Source: Candidatus Auribacterota bacterium
GTDB taxonomy: Bacteria > Auribacterota > UBA6266
DNA: 20,855 nt
Direction of reading: 5' to 3'
Assembly: GCA_016933315.1 (NCBI GenBank)
Contig: JAFGBE010000027.1
Span: 1 to 20,855, forward strand
Under the pieces are notes generated by a model that had not been told where the DNA came from, did not search any database, and saw only the letters and a list, made by a program, of their open reading frames with translations. The position numbers and the translations under genes are program-made. The stretch's first letter is position 1; each line of letters opens with the position of its first letter. Below are positions 14,112 through 20,855 of the stretch, in pieces.

Positions 14112-14139
14112 TTGTAGTCTTTAAGCATCAAATAGTCAA
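14111..14139 (-). promoter_or_regulatory. Sigma70-type promoter for the HTH-pse operon
   Basis: On the minus strand a -35 element TTGACT (14134-14139) is followed after exactly 17 bases by a -10 element TACAAT (14111-14116); each matches consensus at five of six positions. Predicted transcription would start near 14104, giving a leader of about 53 nt to the preferred ATG at 14051. It lies in the only substantial intergenic gap of the window and points into the pse operon. Confidence 0.75.
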
Positions 14140-14210
14140 GAGAAATTTAGTGTCAGGCGCCCCCCGCGAACATACTGCCCGCGATGGCAAAGAAGACAGA
14201 ATGTGATATC

Positions 14211-14239
14211 CGCCCCAACCACCTCCGGCAATCGGGGCG
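14211..14239. repeat. GC-rich inverted repeat in the intergenic region
   Basis: CGCCCC (14211-14216) and GGGGCG (14234-14239) form a perfect 6-bp inverted repeat around a 17-base loop. Neither strand has a T-run after it, so it is not a standard intrinsic terminator. It lies between the candidate terminator and the promoter, in a stretch (about 14155-14240) visibly richer in GC than its surroundings. It could be a protein site or an mRNA hairpin of the upstream transcript. I see no coding potential here. Confidence 0.4.
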
Positions 14240-14243
14240 CAGG

Positions 14244-14265
14244 AAAAAAGAAGGAATACTTTCCT
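14244..14265 (-). terminator. Weak intrinsic terminator after the DPM1-like gene
   Basis: Just after the stop at 14271, the minus strand forms a 5-bp stem AGGAA/TTCCT with loop AGTA (14252-14265), followed by a T-rich run (TCTTTTTT). The stem is short and AT-rich, so termination may be partial and some read-through into the pse operon is possible. Confidence 0.4.
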
Positions 14266-14270
14266 GTTTT

Positions 14271-14978
14271 TCATTTAACGGTGAATTTTATTTTCCAGAC
14301 AATGATTATTGCTTCAAAAATAATCTTTTTAGACATCTTCGATAAGCCATGCTGCCTGTCCGTAAATATAATGGGTATTTCCTTTATCCTGAAGCCTTTC
14401 TTCCAGACGCGATAGTGCATTTCAATCTGAAAAGAATATCCTTCGGAATGAATTTCATCAAGGGCGAGATTCTCCAGTACAGTCCGCCTGAAACACTTGA
14501 ATCCCGAAGTGGCGTCATTCATGGGCATCCTGGTAATTATACTGGTATAATATCTGGCCGCAAACTTGCTCAGGAGCATTCTCCAAAGCGGCCAGTTTAT
14601 CACTCCCCCGCCCTCTATATACCTGGAGCCGACACACAGGTCGCAATCTTTTACTGTTTCCGCCATCCGGATTAGATCCTCGGGATTGTGCGAGAAATCG
14701 GCGTCCATTTCAAAAAACAGCTCATATTCTTTCCCCAGCCCCCATTTAAAGCCCTCTATATAAGCGCTTCCTATGCCCATTTTAGCGGGCCTGCTGATTA
14801 CGTGAATTTCAGGATGGATTGAAGACATTTTTTCAGCCAGCTCTCCGGTCCCGTCCGGGGAATTATCGTCAACAACCAGGATATCAAAACCTTTCTCCAT
14901 TGACATGATTTTCTCGCACAGGCGGACGATATTCTTGCTTTCGTTGTAAGTTGGTATGATAATCAAACATTTATTCAT
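14271..14978 (-). CDS. DPM1-type polyprenol monophosphomannose synthase (GT2)
   Basis: This 235-residue GT2 enzyme is expected to transfer a sugar from a nucleotide donor to polyprenyl phosphate at the inner face of the cytoplasmic membrane. Visible motifs are IIPTYNES (7-14), VVDDNSPDGT (35-44), the metal-binding DAD with DADFSHNPED (92-101), VGSRYIEGG near 117-125, and ATSGFKCFRR near 155-164. It has the length of bacterial DPM1 catalytic domains and no C-terminal transmembrane helices. Its start overlaps the stop of the GT39-like gene (ATGA). The two GT39-like membrane proteins upstream use polyprenyl-phosphate sugars, which makes this enzyme their probable donor synthase. Sugar identity (mannose, glucose or other) is not readable. 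Confidence 0.9.
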   Translation of the reverse strand: MNKCLIIIPTYNESKNIVRLCEKIMSMEKGFDILVVDDNSPDGTGELAEKMSSIHPEIHVISRPAKMGIGSAYIEGFKWGLGKEYELFFEMDADFSHNPEDLIRMAETVKDCDLCVGSRYIEGGGVINWPLWRMLLSKFAARYYTSIITRMPMNDATSGFKCFRRTVLENLALDEIHSEGYSFQIEMHYRVWKKGFRIKEIPIIFTDRQHGLSKMSKKIIFEAIIIVWKIKFTVK

Positions 14979-16423
14979 TTATTTTCCCTCTTGCCGTTTA
15001 AAACAAAAACCACATAATCCCGGCTCGGGGAAATATTCCTGTAGTTTTTGTTAAGAAACCTGTAAAAATCCCGGTCGCAACAGAGCCTCGACATATCCGC
15101 GGTAACATAATAATCCGCGCCTTCCCTGACATATTTTTTAAACTCGTCAATATTCCCAAAATCAAAAACCCATCCGCACCTGTCACAGTAATAGAGTTGG
15201 TCATTAGTGCCCGGCGACACAATAACCCTGCTCTCAGGCGGGGTGTTTTCCCGGATAAAATCGCCGGCTTCAGGCACAGCCGAAAGCTCAGCAGGATATT
15301 TAAAAGCCGGATTTATGAAATACCGCGCGGAAACCAGTAAAAAAAGGCATAAAAATAAAAGCACATATATATAACGGTCGGGTTTTATAATCTTAAAAGT
15401 GACAAGCGCCGCAAAAAACGAAGCGGGGAAAAGGATGGGATAAAGATAAAAATTATGGTCGTATACTTTCTGGGGAAGAAGAATAATAACGCTCAGTGAC
15501 CCCAGAAGCCATAATATAAACGTCCAATGTTCTTTCTTTTCGGGCCTGAACAGCAAGGCTCCCGCAAGCGTCAGCGTAAAACCTATGGGGTTTAAGCATA
15601 TGCCGGCAAGTTTATCCATAACGTCCTTATAAAAAACCATTTTAAAAAGAAGGGGGTAAGGAAAAGAGGCATAATGCTTGGCCGTCTGTGAAAAGAGGCT
15701 TGTAATGCTGTTATCCGCAGCGGAAACGACATGATAAGCATAAAAATACCAGCCGGCTACCGGAACAAACGCACAGACACAGAAAATGACCGCGTTCAAA
15801 ACCTTATTTTTCGGCGTGTTTCTCCACACTAAGAAAACCATAGCCGGGACAAGGCATAAAAAATGGATTCTCATCAGAAACGCGAGAGAAACAACCAAGC
15901 CCGGGATAATCACTCTGTATGTACCAATACTGAAATTGAACAACAGCCAAGCGGCCAGCATGACCAGAAAAAAGGCAAGCGCTTCATTCATAAAACTCTG
16001 GCCATAGACAAAACTGAGCGGAAAAGCGTTAAAGAAAAAACAGCTTGCCAAGGCCGCAAGTCCGTCAAAATGCCTGCGGACAATCAGGAATATAAACAGC
16101 GAAGACAGCATCGTGAAAAAAGACGCCTGGAATCTTCCCCAGAAATCGAGCGAAAAACCGAAAAATTTCCACAGGCAGCCTGCCACGGCGGCAGCGCCCG
16201 GGATATAAATCATATGAATGGCGGGCTTTCCGTTTATCAGAAGGTTCGTCTTTGGCTGCGCGACCGCAGATATCCCCTCATTCGCGATAAAACGCGCCAT
16301 CATGGCAGTGAGTGTCTGGTAAGAGGAAAAATTGCCCAGCAGAGGTTTTTCAACAGGCCCTATTCTCGCGAACAAGCCCCCTAACAAGATAACAGCCAGT
16401 ATAATATAATGACTTTTTTTCAT
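14975..16423 (-). CDS. Multi-pass GT39/PMT-type glycosyltransferase (GT-C fold)
   Basis: This 482-residue membrane protein has roughly 11 hydrophobic segments from residue 6 to about 365, and a soluble C-terminal domain of about 100 residues. The first periplasmic loop, which in this family carries the acidic catalytic motif, reads RIGPVEKPLLGNFSSYQT, lacking the usual Asp-Glu pair. Members move a sugar from a polyprenyl-phosphate donor to protein, lipid A or glycan on the outer face of the inner membrane. The C-terminal domain includes YYCDRCGW near 411-418 and a nearby Cys pair (RLCCDRD), a possible metal site or disulfide. Start and stop both overlap neighbours as ATGA, coupling it to the methyltransferase and DPM1-like genes. 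The acceptor is unknown. Confidence 0.8.
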   Translation of the reverse strand: MKKSHYIILAVILLGGLFARIGPVEKPLLGNFSSYQTLTAMMARFIANEGISAVAQPKTNLLINGKPAIHMIYIPGAAAVAGCLWKFFGFSLDFWGRFQASFFTMLSSLFIFLIVRRHFDGLAALASCFFFNAFPLSFVYGQSFMNEALAFFLVMLAAWLLFNFSIGTYRVIIPGLVVSLAFLMRIHFLCLVPAMVFLVWRNTPKNKVLNAVIFCVCAFVPVAGWYFYAYHVVSAADNSITSLFSQTAKHYASFPYPLLFKMVFYKDVMDKLAGICLNPIGFTLTLAGALLFRPEKKEHWTFILWLLGSLSVIILLPQKVYDHNFYLYPILFPASFFAALVTFKIIKPDRYIYVLLFLCLFLLVSARYFINPAFKYPAELSAVPEAGDFIRENTPPESRVIVSPGTNDQLYYCDRCGWVFDFGNIDEFKKYVREGADYYVTADMSRLCCDRDFYRFLNKNYRNISPSRDYVVFVLNGKRENK

Positions 16424-17316
16424 TTTTGCGCAATAACGATTATCCTGTTGCTCATTTTGACCAGTCTTGACAAAAAGAATATTGTTTTCACTATAATCTT
16501 CTTTGTTTTCCCCAGGTTCAACCTTTCGAGGTCGGTTTCATCCTGTTTCGACAATACAATATTGAAGCCGCTCCGTTCAAGTAATTTCCGGAGAGAATTG
16601 CTGTCGAAAAATAAAGGATGTTCCAACACATATACCGAACTTAAAGGGCCTTTTATCAGTCCAAAACTCGCTTTATACATAAACTGCGCAAGAAAAGCGA
16701 GCAAACTCTTCTCGTTCGGGGTTGCCACCGCCAGCATTCCACTCTTTTTCATCATGCCGTTGAGCCTGGCAAGCGACTCGCCGGGATTATCCAGATGCTC
16801 TATCACATCCCACAGGACTATAGCGTCGAATTCTCCGGCATACCCCCTGAATTCAGAAAGTCTTTTCTTCATCACATCCAAACCCAGTTTTTCTCTCGCG
16901 TATTTACAATACTCATCCGAAAAGTCTATGCCTTTGCACTCCCAACCCCTGCGGCGGCTTTTCTCAAGGAAAAATCCCATGCCGAACCCCACATCAAGAA
17001 GTTTTCTGCCGGATACGTTTTTTTCAAGAAAATCCAGCAGCCACTCAAAGACATTAAAAGTATGCCCGGAATTCGCAAGGACAAACTTCCTGTCATAATA
17101 AGATTCCACCTCGGGGTTTATTGCTCCCACGGCATTGGGATCCGAAAAAACTTTTTCCGCCTCATTTTCGCTCAGGTAAGGGTCGCTGAAAACACCTTTG
17201 CAGGATTTGCACCTGCAGACGGAATAGCGCTCAAGCGCAAACATAACTTTTCTTGAGCCCGAACCGCAGTACGGACAGGTTTTCCTTTCGGTCAAATTTA
17301 TTTTAATCTCTGCCAT
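16420..17316 (-). CDS. SAM-dependent methyltransferase with N-terminal zinc ribbon
   Basis: This 298-residue class I methyltransferase begins with a zinc ribbon whose ligands are C14 and C17 (CPYC) and C36 and C39 (CKSC). The SAM-binding core follows: LLDVGFGMGF (106-115), the acidic GIDFS end of strand 2, and LWDVIEHLDNP (post-motif III) near 167-177. This layout is common in polysaccharide and secondary-metabolite loci, where it often O- or C-methylates sugars, but many members are uncharacterised. It lies between two GT39-like membrane transferases, overlapping the upstream gene by 14 bp and the downstream gene as ATGA, so it probably modifies the same glycan. Methylation could cap chains or protect a terminal sugar. 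Confidence 0.88.
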   Translation of the reverse strand: MAEIKINLTERKTCPYCGSGSRKVMFALERYSVCRCKSCKGVFSDPYLSENEAEKVFSDPNAVGAINPEVESYYDRKFVLANSGHTFNVFEWLLDFLEKNVSGRKLLDVGFGMGFFLEKSRRRGWECKGIDFSDEYCKYAREKLGLDVMKKRLSEFRGYAGEFDAIVLWDVIEHLDNPGESLARLNGMMKKSGMLAVATPNEKSLLAFLAQFMYKASFGLIKGPLSSVYVLEHPLFFDSNSLRKLLERSGFNIVLSKQDETDLERLNLGKTKKIIVKTIFFLSRLVKMSNRIIVIAQK

Positions 17317-18826
17317 TTAAAAAAAGCTCGTATACCACTATTTCGTCTTTTTCCCCGAATTTCCTCGAATATATTTTCTCGGAATTTTTATCATTAAGCA
17401 GGCTTAAGAGGTCATTATCGGCTTCGGACATGTCAAGCAGGTTTATTACAGCAAGCTTTATCCCTCTTTCCTGCGCTTCCTTCAGTATGAAACCTTTCTT
17501 ATAATCGGTATAGTCGAAATGTTCCGCGCCGGCATAAAATGGAATCCTGGCCATTCTGGAGGTCATAATCACTTCCCCTGGATAATTCCTGCTTATCCAT
17601 ATTCCCACTGTCTTTCTGCATTCCTTATCCATGCCCACAGGTTTTAAACCTTTAACAGACATAGCGATTATACATACAAATAAAATAGCCCAAAGAAGCC
17701 GGCTTCCGGTTTTTTTCGAAAATAAAGACGTGAATTCACACACTCCCGCGCCCGAATAAACGCATCCGAGCAGCATCAAAAAGGCCGTATGCCTGTAAGA
17801 TATATCAGTGCGTATCGCAACCATAAAAAGCACCGATATATATATTAAAAAAGCCAGCAAAGGAATAAATTCCGCCTGAGACCTCGGGTATTTTTTCCTG
17901 ATTGCAATACCGATAAGCGCAAATACGGCAACAGGGAGAAATACTCCCTGCAAAATTTTTCTTATCAACTGTTCAGAGCCTTTTACCGCAAGTTTTATCC
18001 CTTCCGGCTTTTGGGGAGCAGCTTTCAGAGGGTACTCTTCAACCGGTTCCGGAACAGGCTGCGCGTTATCCACGATTTCCTCTTCTTTATCCATTCCGAG
18101 AAGTGACGTAATCCTGGTTTTCTGGGTCAATCTCCACTCACCCTGGAACTGCTTTATGGTATAAATATACGGGAAAACCATGATGAGGAAAACTGCCACG
18201 ACCAAAAAAGCCAGCCATAGTCTCTTCAAAAATCTCAAACCCTGAAAAGGAATAAACAAGAGAGCGGATACAACCGCAAGCAAAACGCCGGCGCCTTCCG
18301 GCCTGACCAGGTACGCAAAAACAGAAAAGAAGGAAACCGCTATAAAATAGCCGGTCTTCCTGTTTTTTACGCCTTCAAGACCGCACAAAAACGCAAACCC
18401 GGCAAAAAACAGATATATCGATTCAGACAGCACATTCGATGAAAAACGGAGAAGGTAAGGGTGAAAAATACAGAAAACGGAAGATATGACGGCGGCTTTC
18501 CTGTCAAAAAGCCTCAGCGAGGCAAGATAAACGGGAATGACCAGCAGGAACCCGAACAACAGGGATACGGCCAGCCCGGCATCTATAAAATCCGCGGTGA
18601 ATTTCGAAAAGACGCTGATCAAAAATGGGTATAACGGGTGGTATTCATGGGATAACGCCGCCTTGAAATCTCCCCTGCTAAAACATGCCGCTATTTCAGC
18701 AAAAGTCAGCCCGTCCTTCGCCGGCACAAAAAACATCAGCCTCAGTACCAGCCTCATGACAAAAGACAGTGTAAGCAACCTGGCAAGGTCCCAACCGATA
18801 AATTTGTTCCCGGGTTTAAAATCCAT
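17303..18826 (-). CDS. Multi-pass GT39/ArnT-type glycosyltransferase (GT-C fold)
   Basis: This 507-residue membrane protein has about 10-11 hydrophobic segments and a soluble C-terminal tail (about 405-507). The N-terminal loop DGLTFAEIAACFSRGD followed by HEYHPLYPFLISVFSKF is the typical GT39/ArnT-like architecture, in which the HPLYP loop precedes the second helix. A hydrophilic central loop (about 230-280) is rich in Glu and Pro. The enzyme probably uses a polyprenyl-phosphate sugar on the periplasmic side. ATG 18826 follows AGGA by about 9 bases. It is a diverged relative of the second GT39-like gene downstream, with no close identity visible by eye, so the two probably add different sugars or act on different acceptors. 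Confidence 0.82.
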   Translation of the reverse strand: MDFKPGNKFIGWDLARLLTLSFVMRLVLRLMFFVPAKDGLTFAEIAACFSRGDFKAALSHEYHPLYPFLISVFSKFTADFIDAGLAVSLLFGFLLVIPVYLASLRLFDRKAAVISSVFCIFHPYLLRFSSNVLSESIYLFFAGFAFLCGLEGVKNRKTGYFIAVSFFSVFAYLVRPEGAGVLLAVVSALLFIPFQGLRFLKRLWLAFLVVAVFLIMVFPYIYTIKQFQGEWRLTQKTRITSLLGMDKEEEIVDNAQPVPEPVEEYPLKAAPQKPEGIKLAVKGSEQLIRKILQGVFLPVAVFALIGIAIRKKYPRSQAEFIPLLAFLIYISVLFMVAIRTDISYRHTAFLMLLGCVYSGAGVCEFTSLFSKKTGSRLLWAILFVCIIAMSVKGLKPVGMDKECRKTVGIWISRNYPGEVIMTSRMARIPFYAGAEHFDYTDYKKGFILKEAQERGIKLAVINLLDMSEADNDLLSLLNDKNSEKIYSRKFGEKDEIVVYELFLNGRD

Positions 18827-18848
18827 TTAACGAATCCTATCGTTCTTC

Positions 18849-19982
18849 TTAGTTTACATTAAAAACTTTTTTCAGTTTTCCGGCTCTTTCGGACCATGAA
18901 AATTTCTCAAGGGTCTTCAGCGCGCCTGTCGAAAGCCTGTTGCGCAATTCATCGTCGTTTTTAAGTCTCCCGATACATTCGGCAAGTGAATCTGGGTTGT
19001 CGCTTTCGGCCAGAAGAGCGTTGTAATTATCTTTCAGCACCTCAAGAACCGAATCCAGCCTGAAGGATACTATCGGTTTTCCATACCTGAGATATTCATA
19101 AGATTTTGTATGCGCAACATAATTCATTTTGCCTTTTTTTCTCGAGGGCATGACAAAACAATCGGCCTCTTTGACAGCCTCATCGATTTCCGAAGGTTTC
19201 ACAAACCCATGAAAAAAAACCCTCTTTTCAATATTCTCCCGAGCCACCGCTTCCCGGTAAGACAGGACCTCTTCTTTTTTCCCGCCTATTATATGGAACT
19301 GGACATTCTCAAGTTTCCGCGCAACTTCAATTAACAAGTCTATCCCCTGCTCATAATACAGCTGGCCTATATAATAGGCTTTGAACTTTCCGCCGCGCCC
19401 GGGCTTAAGAGCATGAGCCTTTTCCGCGGCTAAAGGAACAACCGATATATCCCCCGAATCAGGATATGTTTCTCTTATGATTTTCTTCAGGCTCTCTGTC
19501 GTGGTAATAAGCCTGTCGGAAAGAGAAAACACCGCCCCTTCATCCGCAGTCGCGCAGGGATAATTCCCATCATCGGGATACGAGGCATAAAGGCCGTGCA
19601 CTTCATAGAAAAAAGGCATATTTATGCGCTTCCTGTGTTTCAGCAAAAACAGCGCCATCTTTAATTCGGAAAGATAAAGCAGGCTTTCTTTACCGTCCGA
19701 TGACAGTTCTAATATCTTTCTCAGGCAAAACCTGTTAAAAATAAAATGCCATGAAATACCAAACCTGCCTGTCTTCCTCACCACAGGCAGCTGGACTATT
19801 CTGAAGTTTTTATGAGGTTTAAGCCCGTAATATGAAAGGATTCCCTCCTCCGGCATGGTCCTGCCTATTACCAATACCACTTCAACGCCCGCCTCTGCAA
19901 GGGCGTAACAGGTTTTGACAATAAGGATATCATGCGCCCGGCCGGTAACCAGCCTTTTATTAACAGGATAAATAATTCTCAT
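18849..19982 (-). CDS. GT4-family glycosyltransferase
   Basis: This 377-residue GT-B glycosyltransferase has an N-terminal acceptor domain beginning MRIIYPVNKRLVTGRAHD and a C-terminal GT4 domain. The latter contains AYYIGQLYYEQGIDLLIE, the FHGFVKPSEIDEAVKEADCF segment and the donor-binding TKSYEYLRYGKPIV, where E and K match the GT4 EX7E region. It probably adds a sugar from a nucleotide donor to the growing lipid-linked glycan on the cytoplasmic face. The ATG at 19982 is preferred to an in-frame TTG two codons earlier; neither has a strong ribosome-binding sequence. It lies 12 bp after the WaaG-like gene. Confidence 0.88.
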   Translation of the reverse strand: MRIIYPVNKRLVTGRAHDILIVKTCYALAEAGVEVVLVIGRTMPEEGILSYYGLKPHKNFRIVQLPVVRKTGRFGISWHFIFNRFCLRKILELSSDGKESLLYLSELKMALFLLKHRKRINMPFFYEVHGLYASYPDDGNYPCATADEGAVFSLSDRLITTTESLKKIIRETYPDSGDISVVPLAAEKAHALKPGRGGKFKAYYIGQLYYEQGIDLLIEVARKLENVQFHIIGGKKEEVLSYREAVARENIEKRVFFHGFVKPSEIDEAVKEADCFVMPSRKKGKMNYVAHTKSYEYLRYGKPIVSFRLDSVLEVLKDNYNALLAESDNPDSLAECIGRLKNDDELRNRLSTGALKTLEKFSWSERAGKLKKVFNVN

Positions 19983-19994
19983 AATCAATATTTC

Positions 19995-20855
19995 TTATTT
20001 GCTCTCCATAACATCCCTGATGACTTTGATAATTTTTTCCGACTGAAGCTTTATCGAATATTTTTCGGAAAGCTTGCGGGCATTTTCAGCCATTTCCAGC
20101 CTTGACTTCCTGTTTTTAAGCAAAAATTCTATTTTTGCCGCAAATCCGGTGAAATCATCCGCATCTTTTATTATAAAACCTTCCCTGCCCTCTTCAATAA
20201 TTTCACTGGAACCGTTGGAAGAACTTGTCAGAACAGGCACCGATGACGCCAGCGCTTCAAGGCATACGTTCGCGCATGGGTCATAGAACGAAGGCAGGAT
20301 AAATATATCCGAAGCGGCATAAAGAGGCTCTATTTCCTTTCTCTGCCCGAGAAAAATAACTTTCCTGTCTATCCCAAGCCTGAGGGCCATCCGCTTCCAC
20401 CTCTTGAGCTTGCCCTTGCCCGCAACCAGAAGCCTTACATTCTCCAGCAGGGAACTATCCAGCGTTGACAACGCCATAAACACGGTCCTCAAACCTTTTA
20501 ACCTGAAATTGTTCGCGACAAAGAGGATTATAATCTCATCTAAAAGGTGGATTTCTCTGCGGAAAACAGCGCCCGTATTTTCCCTTTTCAGCGGGTGATA
20601 TTTTTCGGTATCGACCCCGTTATAAATAACCTCTATCATGGAATCATCCAGCCTGTGCCATCTTTTGATATGCCTCTTGACCATATTAGATACCGCAATG
20701 ACTTTTTTCAGGTTTCTTGAACTATATTGCCTTTTTTCAAGCCAGGTCAGGAACCACTGTTCCGGCGACATCAAATCTTTAACCCTCTGGAAAATTTTAA
20801 ATACGATATTATTATATGACCGGATATTATATTTCCTGTAGGCAGCGTGGACACC
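19995..20855 (-). CDS. WaaG-like GT4 glycosyltransferase (N-terminus cut by right window edge)
   Basis: The reading frame stays open to the last base, so the true start lies beyond 20855; an internal ATG at 20771 is not the start. The 286 visible residues begin GVHAAYRKYN and continue with WFLTWLEKRQYSSRN and VIAVSNMVKRHI. This pattern resembles LPS glucosyltransferase I (WaaG/RfaG), where a DGVHREY-type motif precedes LEKR-x-F and N-SRMVK. The C-terminal GT4 half has NFRLKGLRTV, the SFYDPCANVCLEALASSVPV donor-binding segment with the conserved Glu pair, and NGSSEII. WaaG adds a hexose to the inner-core heptose of LPS in the cytoplasm. Specificity here is uncertain; it may instead build another envelope glycan. 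Confidence 0.9.
   Translation of the reverse strand, partial: GVHAAYRKYNIRSYNNIVFKIFQRVKDLMSPEQWFLTWLEKRQYSSRNLKKVIAVSNMVKRHIKRWHRLDDSMIEVIYNGVDTEKYHPLKRENTGAVFRREIHLLDEIIILFVANNFRLKGLRTVFMALSTLDSSLLENVRLLVAGKGKLKRWKRMALRLGIDRKVIFLGQRKEIEPLYAASDIFILPSFYDPCANVCLEALASSVPVLTSSSNGSSEIIEEGREGFIIKDADDFTGFAAKIEFLLKNRKSRLEMAENARKLSEKYSIKLQSEKIIKVIRDVMESK

Noticed and set aside
15863..16384. Plus-strand open frame of 173 codons over the GT39-like gene
   Set aside because: It is antisense to a clear multi-pass membrane protein, and its hydrophilic translation shows no recognisable family.

Overview
All genes in this window lie on the minus strand, so transcription runs from high to low coordinates. 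There are 21 protein-coding genes, two of them cut by the window edges, packed with short gaps or overlaps. The only real intergenic space is about 200 bp (roughly 14052-14270). I see no rRNA, tRNA, CRISPR array, insertion sequence or phage gene. The content suggests an anaerobic or facultative Gram-negative-type bacterium: class I Fe-S fumarase, a B12-type radical SAM protein, a corrinoid-protein-like 4Fe-4S domain, LPS-type glycosyltransferases and polyprenol-linked GT-C enzymes. Frequent TTG/GTG starts and many lipid-linked glycosyltransferases would fit a candidate phylum such as Omnitrophota or Elusimicrobiota, but that is a guess; taxonomy cannot be settled from this window.

Region 1 (20855 down to 14271) is the distal part of an envelope polysaccharide or glycosylation operon. 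In transcription order it holds a WaaG-like GT4 glycosyltransferase cut by the right edge, a second GT4 enzyme, a multi-pass GT39-like membrane transferase, a zinc-ribbon SAM methyltransferase, a second GT39-like transferase, and a DPM1-type GT2 that probably makes the polyprenyl-phosphate sugar donor for the membrane enzymes. A weak hairpin with a T-run follows the last gene.

Region 2 (14139 down to 14052) is a regulatory segment: a near-consensus sigma70-type promoter, then about two and a half tandem copies of a 10-bp repeat at the predicted transcription start, then a small excisionase/MerR-type HTH gene. The arrangement suggests autoregulation of the operon that follows.

Region 3 (14051 down to 4736) encodes a complete pseudaminic-acid-type nonulosonate route: PseB, PseC, an SpsF-type cytidylyltransferase in the PseF role, PseG, PseH and PseI. 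It is interrupted twice. Between pseC and the cytidylyltransferase sits a four-gene block: a 4Fe-4S protein, an SDR epimerase, an ABC ATPase with no membrane partner, and a HypB/CobW-like G3E GTPase with three Cys-rich candidate metal sites. Between pseH and pseI sits a B12-type radical SAM protein. The four-gene block is the best candidate for an undescribed system; its parts resemble metal or cofactor maturation machinery, but its target is unknown.

Region 4 (3750 down to 1) appears to be in the same transcription unit: an ATP-grasp ligase, a short FrdA/NadB-like flavoprotein whose usual catalytic RGEG motif is replaced, and the alpha and (partial) beta subunits of a two-subunit class I fumarase. 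This links a C4-dicarboxylate module, or a repurposed one, to the sugar operon.
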